DNA from: Thalassomonas viridans
Lineage (GTDB): Bacteria > Pseudomonadota > Gammaproteobacteria > Enterobacterales > Alteromonadaceae
Assembly (NCBI RefSeq): GCF_000948985.2
Contig: NZ_CP059733.1
Coordinates: forward strand, 3,968,001 to 4,032,000
Length of the DNA stretch: 64,000 nt
Direction: 5' to 3'
Position numbers and translations under genes: made by a program. The stretch's first letter is position 1. Each line of letters begins with the position of its first letter. The notes beneath the pieces were generated by a model. It worked only from the letters and a program-made list of their open reading frames with translations. It was not told where the DNA came from and did not search any database. Below, piece after piece: positions 17,087-24,957 of this stretch.

Positions 17087-17208
17087 CACCGATTCCGGAA
17101 ATTCAGCAAAAGTGTGCACGCTAAATCCGGAATCAGTGTTCACACTAAAACCAGAATAGGTGTGCACATTGGCCCGGAATCACTGTGCACGTTGAGCCGG
17201 AATATGCA
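17087..17208. repeat. Five tandem IS21 end units
   Basis: Units of about 22-25 bp each contain GTG(T)GCAC or GTGTTCAC followed by a CCGGAAT or CCAGAAT core. They form the right end of the IS21 element. A plus-strand open frame across them (17114-17311) is a by-product of the repeats and is not annotated. Confidence 0.8.
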
Positions 17209-17285
17209 TAAGGATGGCTGCGAAAGCCTTCATGCTTTTTTTATCTACTCAACGGTATTCATGATAGACATATTCCGGACACAAA

Positions 17286-17309
17286 AAAGCCGCAAATATA
17301 TGCGGCTTT
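17286..17309 (-). terminator. Rho-independent terminator, mainly minus strand
   Basis: AAAGCCGCA/TGCGGCTTT (17286-17294 with 17301-17309) with a 6-nt loop is followed on the minus strand by a run of T. It is the first terminator downstream of the CHAT gene and the gene fragment after it. Confidence 0.75.
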
Positions 17310-17374
17310 AAATGCACACTCAAGATTAACAAAAAATTAAAAAGTCACAACCTAAATTTATTCACATTTACTCT

Positions 17375-17509
17375 TTAATTACGCGTTAATTCTAGTTTGA
17401 TCGCCCAAGCCTTAAACACTGTCGTCTCCATTATTTCATCTAAAGTTGGTGGTCGAAAAAAGTTCGAGGCTAGGCCACCGTCTTCAAACCAAAAGCTGCC
17501 TTTAACATC
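17375..17509 (-). pseudogene. C-terminal fragment of an unknown protein
   Basis: A 44-codon minus-strand frame without a start codon is bounded upstream by TGA (17510-17512). It reads like real protein (it includes GSFWFEDGGLASNFFRPP and ends KLELTRN). It directly follows the CHAT gene. It looks like the remnant of a gene, or of a longer CHAT-gene partner, lost by deletion near the IS21 insertion. The family is not recognised. Confidence 0.4.
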
Positions 17510-17525
17510 TCAGTGGTAATATCAC

Positions 17526-19679
17526 TTAATCTTTAAATATTATTCTAATATTTTCAGGTCTTCCCAATTGCATATAATACATAGATTCAGTGATACCTAT
17601 TTCATCTACCAAGTTAAACAAAGCTTTTTCATCTAATTTACTTTCAATTGATACTGCGTTTATTACTTTCTCAAACCAAGATTCTTGGTAGCTATTTACA
17701 ACCTCATTGCCAAAGATATGAAGTTTTTTGTATTGCTTTTGATCAATGATCTTATAGTCCTCTTTAAACGCTTGCAGAATATCCGTGCAATAAGACATTC
17801 GAAAAAAACCTGTGATAAATTCTCTCCATGTGAGGTGATCAATACCTAATTTTTCTACAGCGTTAAGAAACCCAGAAAGTCTATAAATTATTCTTCCCAT
17901 AAATATGGAAGACTTTGCTGCATCAACAGGTAAAAATGTTCCTAATACACTTAAAGCCCCTGATTTAATTAAGCCATTAGCAAATGAAGCATGGGAGCCA
18001 CTCACAGCAGAAGTTAGGCAAGCACTTAGTAAAACAATTGTTGGGATAGGTGCTTTATATGTCAATGACCATGAATCAACCTTATCTTCACCTATTTGTA
18101 ACCAGCCATGACTTTCAGAGCCACCGTGCTCTCCATGACAATCGAAAATTAAAATATGGCTATTACATTCATTTAATGCGCGAATCAATTCAATCTCACT
18201 TGAGACATCTACAATTTTTATGGTTACCAAATTATCAATATCGGCAAAATGCTTTAGTGACATTTCAAGCATACTTTTTATTGGGTCATTGTCTTTAAAT
18301 GACCGTATTACAGTAACAACAAATAATTCACTTTTATGAACTTTAACATTAACAGATTGGGACGAATTCAGTAAAAACATATTTCCAGGTGTAGTATGAA
18401 TCTTTGATATTTCGTGAGTAAACATGAGTGGAATTTTATCGAAGCTAACCCACTCTAACGGAGTATCAGTGCACAATGTGATGGAGTTACTTTTTTCTTT
18501 AATAAATTCAATTAATTCAGAGCCTATTTCATTTTTTATAGTTGAGACCAGATTTTTAAATTTTTTATTGAAGTTTAGAATTTGTTTTTTGCCTGAGAGC
18601 TTTGATAATTTTTCAAGCTCTCTAATTTCACCTGTATGAAAGTTTATAGCATTTGGTAATCTTATAGCGGGGGAGCAGTTCAATATCGAAAGAAACTGTA
18701 TTGCTAAGGTTGTAAGCGCAAGCTCTGATTGTCTCATCGAGAGTATTGTACCAGCTTCTGGGTAATCCCACAGATTGAAAGGCTCTTCTGTTTCTATAAT
18801 TAGACCGGAGTAATTAGGGTTTTTAAAAACCCCATTTTTAATAAGTTCTTTAATCTTTTTATTTTTTATTTTCCGAAACACCTGATTCCACCAATGACTG
18901 TTAAATTTGTATAGGTGGTTATAAATACTCGGCGAATAAACAATTAAGTCCGATTTACTTATATCCTTTTCTTGACCAGCAATTGTAAGAAGATTACTCG
19001 CTGCTTCAATGATTGCTCTTACATACCCTGATTTTTCAGGACTACCTGGTATGAATTTAACTTCTTTGAATTCATATCCAAACCCCTCAACTACGCTTTC
19101 AGTAGCACAAGTGACGCCATGATTACGAGAAATAAATCCAGGATCAGTTAACTCTTTATTTCTGAGACTTTTCTTTTCAAGCAATTGTATTAATTCTATT
19201 TTGTCATTGTTTTTATCGACATATAACTTCAGGCGTTCATATAATATTTCATCAAGAATATAGCAGTTGAAGTCTTGGTTAATATTTACATCACTGTTTT
19301 TGTTAGTGCTGGCCGTTATAGGAGAATATTTAAATTCATTCTTTATACTACTAATAAACTCCAAATCAGATGGCAAATAGGTTAAGACAACAAAAGAGTG
19401 TTCTTTCAATAACGGCAAAAAAGACCTCAGTGCAGTAGGTCTTAATAAAAAAATGTTAGGTTTAAAGTAATGATTTCTGAAATATATTAACTCCTCTTGA
19501 GTCATAAATATTTCTTGCACCTCTTGGGGGAAGATAGAAAATTTAGATAAATTTTGAATGTATTGGGGGTCTAGAATTTCGGCTAAAAACCCTTGAAATA
19601 GGGATTGCGCAGATTCATCATCTGACTCAGGCATAATGAAAATATTAATTATAGACGTATAACTTAACTCTAAATTCAT
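17526..19679 (-). CDS. CHAT-domain (caspase-like protease) protein
   Basis: A 717-residue protein. The C-terminal third (about 400-660) is a CHAT domain: TDTPLEWVSFDKIP (405-418) corresponds to the conserved entry segment, the catalytic His is in DCHGEHGG (His515), and the catalytic Cys in LSACLTS (Cys554), followed by GLIKSGALSVLGTFLPVDA. The N-terminal 400 residues have no TPR pattern or other domain that I recognise, apart from CATESVVEGFGYEF at about 191-204, so the usual TPR partner is absent. It has no signal peptide or membrane segment. The gene is clearly AT-rich compared with its neighbours and lies between an IS21 element and a tRNA-Leu array, suggesting horizontal acquisition. CHAT proteases occur in caspase-like defence and cell-death systems (for example TPR-CHAT with type III-E CRISPR and gasdermin-associated proteases), but no partner gene is visible. 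A GGAAC sequence 5 nt before the ATG is the likely SD; a four-codon ORF overlaps the start by ATGA. Confidence 0.85.
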   Translation of the reverse strand: MNLELSYTSIINIFIMPESDDESAQSLFQGFLAEILDPQYIQNLSKFSIFPQEVQEIFMTQEELIYFRNHYFKPNIFLLRPTALRSFLPLLKEHSFVVLTYLPSDLEFISSIKNEFKYSPITASTNKNSDVNINQDFNCYILDEILYERLKLYVDKNNDKIELIQLLEKKSLRNKELTDPGFISRNHGVTCATESVVEGFGYEFKEVKFIPGSPEKSGYVRAIIEAASNLLTIAGQEKDISKSDLIVYSPSIYNHLYKFNSHWWNQVFRKIKNKKIKELIKNGVFKNPNYSGLIIETEEPFNLWDYPEAGTILSMRQSELALTTLAIQFLSILNCSPAIRLPNAINFHTGEIRELEKLSKLSGKKQILNFNKKFKNLVSTIKNEIGSELIEFIKEKSNSITLCTDTPLEWVSFDKIPLMFTHEISKIHTTPGNMFLLNSSQSVNVKVHKSELFVVTVIRSFKDNDPIKSMLEMSLKHFADIDNLVTIKIVDVSSEIELIRALNECNSHILIFDCHGEHGGSESHGWLQIGEDKVDSWSLTYKAPIPTIVLLSACLTSAVSGSHASFANGLIKSGALSVLGTFLPVDAAKSSIFMGRIIYRLSGFLNAVEKLGIDHLTWREFITGFFRMSYCTDILQAFKEDYKIIDQKQYKKLHIFGNEVVNSYQESWFEKVINAVSIESKLDEKALFNLVDEIGITESMYYMQLGRPENIRIIFKD

Positions 19680-19872
19680 AAACGTTCCATGTATTTGTTT
19701 TTATTGTGTCTTTATAAATTGATCCTACCATAAAAAAGCTTATTAATGGATAATAGACAAAGTTGGCCCCCATAAACTGGTAATAGTAAGAAAGGACCTA
19801 CAATTATCCAAAGTGAGTAAGAAATACACAGAAAGAAGCTTACAGTACTTATATACCGCAGCCCTCTTAAAT
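19680..19872. other. AT-rich spacer upstream of the CHAT gene
   Basis: No gene is seen. The block at 19843-19870 resembles the terminator region that follows the intact tRNA-Leu genes (compare 20878-20916), so it is probably the decayed terminator of the pseudo-tRNA next to it. Confidence 0.5.
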
Positions 19873-19957
19873 TGGTGTGGATGGAGGGAGTTTCCTCCTC
19901 ACTTTCTAAAGCGTAATCCCTTCAAAATTCTGACGCTATTATTTACAGTCTTGAAAG
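19873..19957 (-). pseudogene. Decayed tRNA-Leu copy
   Basis: Aligned with the intact tRNA-Leu genes at 20917 and 21143, the 3' end (acceptor side and T-arm stem, 19873-19898) is nearly identical apart from C-to-T and GAA-to-TCC changes in the T loop. The variable arm and anticodon region are recognisable but mutated, and the D-arm and 5' acceptor strand are lost. It cannot form a functional tRNA. It is either a third tandem copy that has decayed or a leftover attachment-site duplicate of an integrated element. Confidence 0.7.
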
Positions 19958-19958
19958 G

Positions 19959-20573
19959 TTAGAAGGGATCACCATCGTTAACCATATAAATAGTGCTGCC
20001 GTAACGTCCACTACTGCCATTAAAGTAATTTTCTAAGGTAGCAGTAATAGGTGCAGTATCAAAACAGCTGCTGGCATCCCACTTTATTATTCCAGTACCA
20101 AATGCGGCAACATTAGTCTGAATTCCTATCAGGCCATAACTTTCAGCGGGCATCTGTGCACCAGAGCTTTTTAATGGGTCATTACTAGTTGAAAATATAC
20201 CAGCGAAAGCTTCTGGGTTTATGTTAATTTTATTGCCGCTGGTTTCACTAAAATATTTAGCCTGAAAGAAAAGATTTACAGGTTGGTTTTGATTGTTAAC
20301 CACATAAATATGTGTGCCCCTGCTATTAGAGCTTGTCATTCTTATATGTGGGATGTTTGCAGAGCCAGAGTAAAAAACAGCAGTGTCTTCGGTAACAAAA
20401 GTATGGATTGCGGGATCATATTCAACCAATTGTTGTAGCTCATCATAGATATATTCCGTACCCGCACATTTTTCTGTGTCGATCTGATATTTACCTGTAT
20501 CAACTTCAGATGCTAAAGCACTTGCACTTGATAGTGCTACTGTTACGCCTAATAGAATATGTTTAACCATCAT
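19959..20573 (-). CDS. Exported protein of unknown function
   Basis: A 204-residue protein with a clear signal peptide (KHILLGVTVALSSASALA), so it is periplasmic or secreted. The mature part has two Cys (in TEKCAGTEY and DASSCFDTAP), which may form a disulfide, and a beta-rich composition (SRGTHIYVVNNQNQPVNLFF, GRYGSTIYMVND). No domain is recognised. A good SD (AAGGAAG) precedes two adjacent ATG codons at 20571 and 20568. It lies inside the tRNA-Leu array, between the decayed copy and the two intact copies, so it probably arrived with an inserted segment. Confidence 0.7.
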   Translation of the reverse strand: MMVKHILLGVTVALSSASALASEVDTGKYQIDTEKCAGTEYIYDELQQLVEYDPAIHTFVTEDTAVFYSGSANIPHIRMTSSNSRGTHIYVVNNQNQPVNLFFQAKYFSETSGNKININPEAFAGIFSTSNDPLKSSGAQMPAESYGLIGIQTNVAAFGTGIIKWDASSCFDTAPITATLENYFNGSSGRYGSTIYMVNDGDPF

Positions 20574-20877
20574 CTTTCTTCCTTATCTTGATTAAGTTAT
20601 TTAAAAGCCTGCTGCAAAATAGACTAGCTTTTATTTAGCAAACATTCACAGCTTTGCGGGCTAACCTGAATATCAAAAATTCCTTTGATTTCGATTTCCG
20701 CGGGAGGTGATTGTAAACATAGACAGAAGGAATGAGCAAAAAACTAGAGCAAACCTAAACTTTCCCCATAAAAATGGTAGACAACAAATATTAAAAGCGA
20801 ATTGAATTAATCGAAGCCACGGGACTGGCAACAATCAATTGCCGCTCTAACAGAAATGATTTTCGATACAAAGAAAA
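20574..20877. other. Intergenic stretch, nothing recognised
   Basis: AT-rich sequence between the exported protein gene and the tRNA-Leu terminator. No promoter, RNA or gene could be supported. Confidence 0.4.
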
Positions 20878-20907
20878 AAGCCTGCAGTACTTATGCACTA
20901 CAGGCTT
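20873..20907 (-). terminator. Terminator after the second tRNA-Leu
   Basis: AAGCCTGCAGT/ACTACAGGCTT (20878-20888 with 20897-20907), one mismatch, with a T-run on the minus strand (20874-20879). Confidence 0.85.
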
Positions 20908-20916
20908 ATCTAAAAT

Positions 20917-21001
20917 TGGTGCGGATGGAGGGAGTTGAACCCTCACGCCCTAAGGCACAGCCCCCTCAAGACTGCGTGTCTACCAATTCCACCACATCCG
21001 C
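20917..21001 (-). tRNA. leuU: tRNA-Leu(GAG), second copy
   Basis: The 85-nt gene with encoded CCA begins GCGGATG at 21001 and ends ACCA at 20917. The anticodon loop is TTGAGGG with a five-pair stem, giving anticodon GAG (reads CUC and CUU). The long variable arm of a type II tRNA is present. It is identical to the copy at 21143-21227. The position downstream of secG matches E. coli leuU. Confidence 0.97.
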
Positions 21002-21100
21002 GAAACTTGATTATTAAATTGTTATTTTTCTACTATGTGCCTATAAAACCAGAACATTTTTACTTTGTTACTTGCCCCTGACTATAATCATCAGGGCTAA

Positions 21101-21132
21101 AAAAACCTGCAGTGCTATGGCGCTACAGGCCT
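21101..21132 (-). terminator. Hairpin between the two tRNA-Leu genes
   Basis: CCTGCAGTGC...GCGCTACAGG (21106-21129) is followed on the minus strand by a T7 run. It is a paralogue of the hairpin at 20873, so the tRNA and its terminator were duplicated together. Another small stem, CCCTGA/TCAGGG, lies at about 21076-21096. Confidence 0.75.
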
Positions 21133-21142
21133 TTGAAATAAT

Positions 21143-21227
21143 TGGTGCGGATGGAGGGAGTTGAACCCTCACGCCCTAAGGCACAGCCCCCTCAAGACTG
21201 CGTGTCTACCAATTCCACCACATCCGC
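21143..21227 (-). tRNA. leuU: tRNA-Leu(GAG), first copy
   Basis: Identical in sequence to the copy at 20917-21001: GCGGATG 5' acceptor strand, anticodon GAG, long variable arm, encoded CCA. It lies 17 nt after the secG stop codon and may be co-transcribed with tpiA-secG. Confidence 0.97.
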
Positions 21228-21244
21228 GAAATTTTTATTAATAC

Positions 21245-21637
21245 TTACTCAGGTACGTTAGTATCAGAGTCAGCAGCCGGCACGTCTTCATTGGCGGCTT
21301 TAGGCTCGGCACTTTCACCAGGAATAGTGTCGGCTGGAATAGACTGCTCAACCGGTACTTCCAAGTTGTTCCACTCGTCGGTGGCTTTAACGCGGTTAGC
21401 CGTCATGTTGCCTAAGAACAGGCTGATAACGAAAAACAGTACAGCCAGGATAGAGGTACTTTTGGTCAGGAAGTTACCTGAACCGCTGGAACCGAAAATA
21501 GTCGCTGAAGAACCGGCACCAAATGAAGCGCCCATGTCAGCCCCTTTACCCTGCTGGATTAACACCAGGCCGATCAGGCACAAGGCAATAATCAAATAAG
21601 CAATAATTAGAATGTCGTAAACAAGTTCATTAAACAT
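21245..21637 (-). CDS. secG: Protein-export membrane protein SecG
   Basis: Small subunit of the SecYEG translocon in the inner membrane. The 130-residue protein has two membrane segments (about 8-28 and 57-75) around the conserved loop LIQQGKGADMGASFGAGSSATIFGSSGSGNFLTK. The C-terminal tail is acidic and Pro/Ala/Glu-rich, longer than in E. coli (110 aa). It starts 3 nt after tpiA and is followed by tRNA-Leu, the classic secG-leuU order. Confidence 0.96.
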   Translation of the reverse strand: MFNELVYDILIIAYLIIALCLIGLVLIQQGKGADMGASFGAGSSATIFGSSGSGNFLTKSTSILAVLFFVISLFLGNMTANRVKATDEWNNLEVPVEQSIPADTIPGESAEPKAANEDVPAADSDTNVPE

Positions 21638-21640
21638 CTT

Positions 21641-22411
21641 TTAAGATCCCTTAGCTGCCGAACAAATCACTTTAAACTCGTCGACTTTTAAACTGGCACC
21701 GCCGATCAAACCGCCGTCTATATCAGCTTGTGCAAATAATTCTTCACAGTTGGCGGCGTTAACACTGCCACCATATAACAACGGCACTTTTTTCGCCACT
21801 TCAACATCAGCATTTGCTAAAAATTGACGAATAAACTCGTGAGTTTCCTGGGCCATTGCCGGTGAAGCCGTTTTTCCTGTGCCTATCGCCCAAACCGGCT
21901 CATAAGCAATAACAACTTCTTTAAATTTTTCTATGCCGATTTCATCGATTACCGGCTGCAGCTGGGCAAACAAGACTACTTGGGTCTGCCCTGTTGCGCG
22001 TTCCGCTTCGCTTTCGCCAATACAAAGAATCGGTTTCAAACCGACTTCAAGCGCCGCTTTAACCTTATGCGCCACCTGGGTGCTGGTTTCTTTATATAAC
22101 CTTCTGCGTTCTGAATGCCCTAAGATCACATATTTGGTGCCTACTTCCTGCAACATGGCAGTAGAGACTTCCCCCGTATATGCGCCTTTTTCGTGTTCAC
22201 TGACATTCTGAGCGCCAAGATGAAAACTTTCACTTAAGCCTTCATGCTTTGCCGTTTGTGCAAACGCCGCCAGATAAGGAGTGCTGGGACAAACAACAAC
22301 GTCAACATTATGGTTAAGTTTTACATCTTTAAGACCACTGACCATTTCATCGATAAGTGCCAGGCTACCGTTCATTTTCCAGTTAGCCGCAACTATTGCT
22401 TGTCTTGTCAT
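21641..22411 (-). CDS. tpiA: Triosephosphate isomerase
   Basis: Glycolytic and gluconeogenic enzyme interconverting dihydroxyacetone phosphate and glyceraldehyde 3-phosphate in the cytosol. The 256-residue TIM barrel shows AANWKMNG (catalytic Asn/Lys, about 9-16), LGHSERR (catalytic His, about 97), AYEPVWAIGTG (catalytic Glu, about 169) and the phosphate-binding YGGSV near 215. It sits between glmM and secG, an arrangement seen in several gammaproteobacteria. A weak hairpin (AAAAGATA/TATCTTTT, 22457-22488) lies in the glmM-tpiA gap. Confidence 0.97.
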   Translation of the reverse strand: MTRQAIVAANWKMNGSLALIDEMVSGLKDVKLNHNVDVVVCPSTPYLAAFAQTAKHEGLSESFHLGAQNVSEHEKGAYTGEVSTAMLQEVGTKYVILGHSERRRLYKETSTQVAHKVKAALEVGLKPILCIGESEAERATGQTQVVLFAQLQPVIDEIGIEKFKEVVIAYEPVWAIGTGKTASPAMAQETHEFIRQFLANADVEVAKKVPLLYGGSVNAANCEELFAQADIDGGLIGGASLKVDEFKVICSAAKGS

Positions 22412-22521
22412 TAATCATTCCTTCTCGAAAGCGGCGTGATATTAACTAACCTAAAGAAAAGATACAAGCTTTTAACTTAATATCTTTTCCGTTTGCCTAG
22501 ATTTCAACCGTAGGCGAATAG

Positions 22522-23859
22522 TTAGCAGGCAGATTTTACCGCATCTGCGATATTATTCGCCAGCGCCGTGACTTCTTCAAGCTCAGGCCCTTCCACCATC
22601 ACCCGGATCACAGGCTCGGTTCCGGATTTACGCAGTAAAACCCGGCCACGTCCGGTAAGCTTCTCGTTCACCTCGTGGACTGACGCCGCCACAGCTTCAG
22701 CCTTAAGCGGGTCGCTGTCGCCGTTATAGCGTACATTCACCAGTACCTGCGGCAACTTGGTCATGCCCTGGCGCAGTTCATTTAATGTTTTACCGCTGCT
22801 ACAAATGGCGGTTAATACATTTAAGGCGGCGATAATGCCGTCACCGGTAGAGGTATGTTTGAGGTTAATGACATGACCCGAGTTCTCCGCACCCAGCTGC
22901 CAGCCGTTTTGCACCAGCATTTCCATCACATAACGGTCACCGACTTTACTGCGGGCAAAAGGTACGCCCATATCCGCCAGGGCAATTTCCAGCCCCATGT
23001 TGCTCATCAGGGTGCCGACTACGCCGCCGCGGATATTGCCGCTTTTCAGGTCGTTACAAGCAATCACATAAACAATTTCATCGCCGTCAACCACATAACC
23101 GGTATGATCTACCATCATCAAACGGTCGCCGTCGCCGTCCAGGGCAATACCCAGGTCAGCTTCGTGCTCAACTACCGCTTTGCTGATCATATCCATAGAA
23201 GTGGCGCCGCAACCGTCATTAATATTGGTGCCGTTAGGGCTGGTAGCCAGCTCTACTACTTCGGCGCCCAACTCACGGAACACATTCGGAGCAATATGGT
23301 AGGTAGCGCCGTGAGCGCAATCCACCACAATTTTTAAGCCCTTTAATGACATATGGCTGGGGAAATTACTTTTACAGAATTCGATATAACGGCCGGCGGC
23401 ATCGTCGATACGGCTGGCCTTACCCAGCTGATGCGAGTCAACGCAGGACATTTCTTTGTCCAGCTCGGCTTCTATCGCCAGCTCAACTTCGTCCGGTAAC
23501 TTCTGTCCGTCCTGGGAAAAGAATTTGATGCCGTTATCATAATAAGGGTTATGGGAAGCACTGATAACGATACCGGCTTCGGCACGGAACGTTTTTGTTA
23601 AATAGGCAATCGCCGGAGTCGGCATAGGCCCCAGCAGCCCGATATCAATACCGGCAGCAGAAAAACCCGCTTCCAGCGCAGACTCCAGCATATAACCGGA
23701 AATCCGGGTATCCTTACCGATTAACACTTTTTTGGTGCCCTGGGCCGCCAGCACTTTACCGGCGGAATAGCCCAGCTTCATCACAAATTCCGGTGAAATA
23801 GGATATTTCCCTACTAATCCCCTGACACCGTCGGTACCAAAATATCTTCTGTTAGACAT
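22522..23859 (-). CDS. glmM: Phosphoglucosamine mutase
   Basis: Converts glucosamine 6-phosphate to glucosamine 1-phosphate for UDP-GlcNAc, peptidoglycan and LPS synthesis. The 445-residue protein starts [11 protein letters not shown] and has the phosphoserine loop [16 protein letters not shown] (active Ser at about 102), the metal-binding DGDGDR motif (about 241-246), the GAENSGH sugar-specificity loop and the C-terminal RKSGTEP phosphate-binding loop. It follows folP by 55 nt, as in E. coli. Confidence 0.98.
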   Translation of the reverse strand: MSNRRYFGTDGVRGLVGKYPISPEFVMKLGYSAGKVLAAQGTKKVLIGKDTRISGYMLESALEAGFSAAGIDIGLLGPMPTPAIAYLTKTFRAEAGIVISASHNPYYDNGIKFFSQDGQKLPDEVELAIEAELDKEMSCVDSHQLGKASRIDDAAGRYIEFCKSNFPSHMSLKGLKIVVDCAHGATYHIAPNVFRELGAEVVELATSPNGTNINDGCGATSMDMISKAVVEHEADLGIALDGDGDRLMMVDHTGYVVDGDEIVYVIACNDLKSGNIRGGVVGTLMSNMGLEIALADMGVPFARSKVGDRYVMEMLVQNGWQLGAENSGHVINLKHTSTGDGIIAALNVLTAICSSGKTLNELRQGMTKLPQVLVNVRYNGDSDPLKAEAVAASVHEVNEKLTGRGRVLLRKSGTEPVIRVMVEGPELEEVTALANNIADAVKSAC

Positions 23860-23914
23860 ACTTTTTATCCTGTATTGATTCTTTTATTTGATTCTTTTAT
23901 TTGTTAGTTAAGCA

Positions 23915-24769
23915 TTAAGCGTGCTGCTTAACTGCTTGTAATATTGCCAGGGCATCCGCGGTTTCTTTTACGTCATGTACCCGGATAATACCTGCCCCCT
24001 GCTTTGCTGCGACAATTGCGGTCGCTAAACTGCCTGCCAGGCGCTCATCTACTTCACGATTTAACAGGTTTCCTATCATAGACTTACGTGATAACCCGGC
24101 AAGTAAAGGTAAACCCAAACTTTGAAAGTCGGCAAAATGGGCCAGTAAGTGGTAGTTCTGCTCCAGGGTTTTGCCAAAGCCAAAGCCCGGGTCCAGGATC
24201 AAACGCTCTTTGCTGATGCCTGCATGCTGACAAGCGTCGATACGCTCATTAAAAAACGTTTTGATATCGTCAATCACATCATCATATTGAGGATTAACCT
24301 GCATGGTCCTGGGTTTTCCCTGCATATGCATCAGGCAAACCGGTATCTCAGACTGAGCCATTACCGACAAACAGTTTTCATTTTGCAGGGCGCAAACATC
24401 ATTGATGATCCCCGCACCCTGTTCGACAGCTTCCGCCATCACCGCCGCCTTGGAGGTATCAACAGAAACAATAATATCAAATCTTTGTTTCACGGCCTTT
24501 ACCACAGGGATCACCCGGGCTAACTCGTCGGCCTCATTCACCTCTCCGGCGCCGGGACGGGTAGACTCGCCGCCGATATCTATAATAGTGGCGCCATCCT
24601 TTATCATTTGCTCGGTTTGTTGCAGGGCGGCATCCATTGAATTAAAACGACTGCCGTCGGAAAAAGAATCCGGCGTCACATTTAATATCCCCATCACCTG
24701 GGGAGTGGATAAATCCAATATCTGACTGCCGCACGCTAAAGAAGCTGCGCTGGATGAAGTCGGGGGCAC
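23915..24769 (-). CDS. folP: Dihydropteroate synthase
   Basis: Folate synthesis enzyme joining p-aminobenzoate to 6-hydroxymethyl-dihydropterin diphosphate; the target of sulfonamides. The 284-residue TIM barrel shows GILNVTPDSFSDGS (about 26-39), DIGGESTRPGAGEV (about 60-73), INDVCALQ, LDPGFGFGKT and the C-terminal IIRVHDV. It lies between ftsH and glmM in the conserved ftsH-folP-glmM order but is separated from ftsH by a strong terminator. Confidence 0.97.
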   Translation of the reverse strand: MPPTSSSAASLACGSQILDLSTPQVMGILNVTPDSFSDGSRFNSMDAALQQTEQMIKDGATIIDIGGESTRPGAGEVNEADELARVIPVVKAVKQRFDIIVSVDTSKAAVMAEAVEQGAGIINDVCALQNENCLSVMAQSEIPVCLMHMQGKPRTMQVNPQYDDVIDDIKTFFNERIDACQHAGISKERLILDPGFGFGKTLEQNYHLLAHFADFQSLGLPLLAGLSRKSMIGNLLNREVDERLAGSLATAIVAAKQGAGIIRVHDVKETADALAILQAVKQHA

Positions 24770-24891
24770 GATACGCTCTCTTCATAAATGTTCTTGTTAT
24801 CGGGGGATTATACGTGTTTTACCGGTCAAAAGTCATGGAAAAACATTACAGCAGATAACACCTGTCAGCTGACAACGGAAAAACCGCCTGC

Positions 24892-24930
24892 AATAAAAAA
24901 CCCCGCTTATCTTGACGACAAGCGGGGTTT
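24892..24930 (-). terminator. Terminator downstream of ftsH
   Basis: An 11-bp perfect stem AAACCCCGCTT/AAGCGGGGTTT (24898-24908 with 24920-24930) has a T-run on the minus strand. It separates rlmE-ftsH from folP-glmM. Confidence 0.9.
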
Positions 24931-24957
24931 ATTTTTACTCAGTGTCGATACCGGGGA

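Larger units (their letters stand above)
12849..17208 (-). mobile_element. IS21-family insertion sequence, interrupted by an IS1634-type element
   Basis: The ends are near-matching inverted repeats of about 50 bp (TGCGTATTCCGG... at 12849 and, reversed, TGCATATTCCGG... ending at 17208), with the TG...CA termini of IS21 elements. A 5-bp duplication TAAGG flanks it (12844-12848 and 17209-17213). The ends carry repeated GTGCAC/ATTCCGG units: two on the left and five tandem units on the right (about 17087-17208), the usual binding sites for IstA. Total span is 4360 bp; without the nested element it would be about 2605 bp. Genes: istA (broken) and istB (intact). Confidence 0.93.

Noticed and set aside
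17114..17311. Plus-strand frame of 65 codons at the IS21 right end
   Set aside because: It is composed of translated IS21 end repeats and has no SD; a by-product of the tandem units.
19740..19800. Possible insertion-sequence end near TTGGCCCCCATAAACTGG
   Set aside because: No matching inverted end, duplication or transposase remnant could be found.
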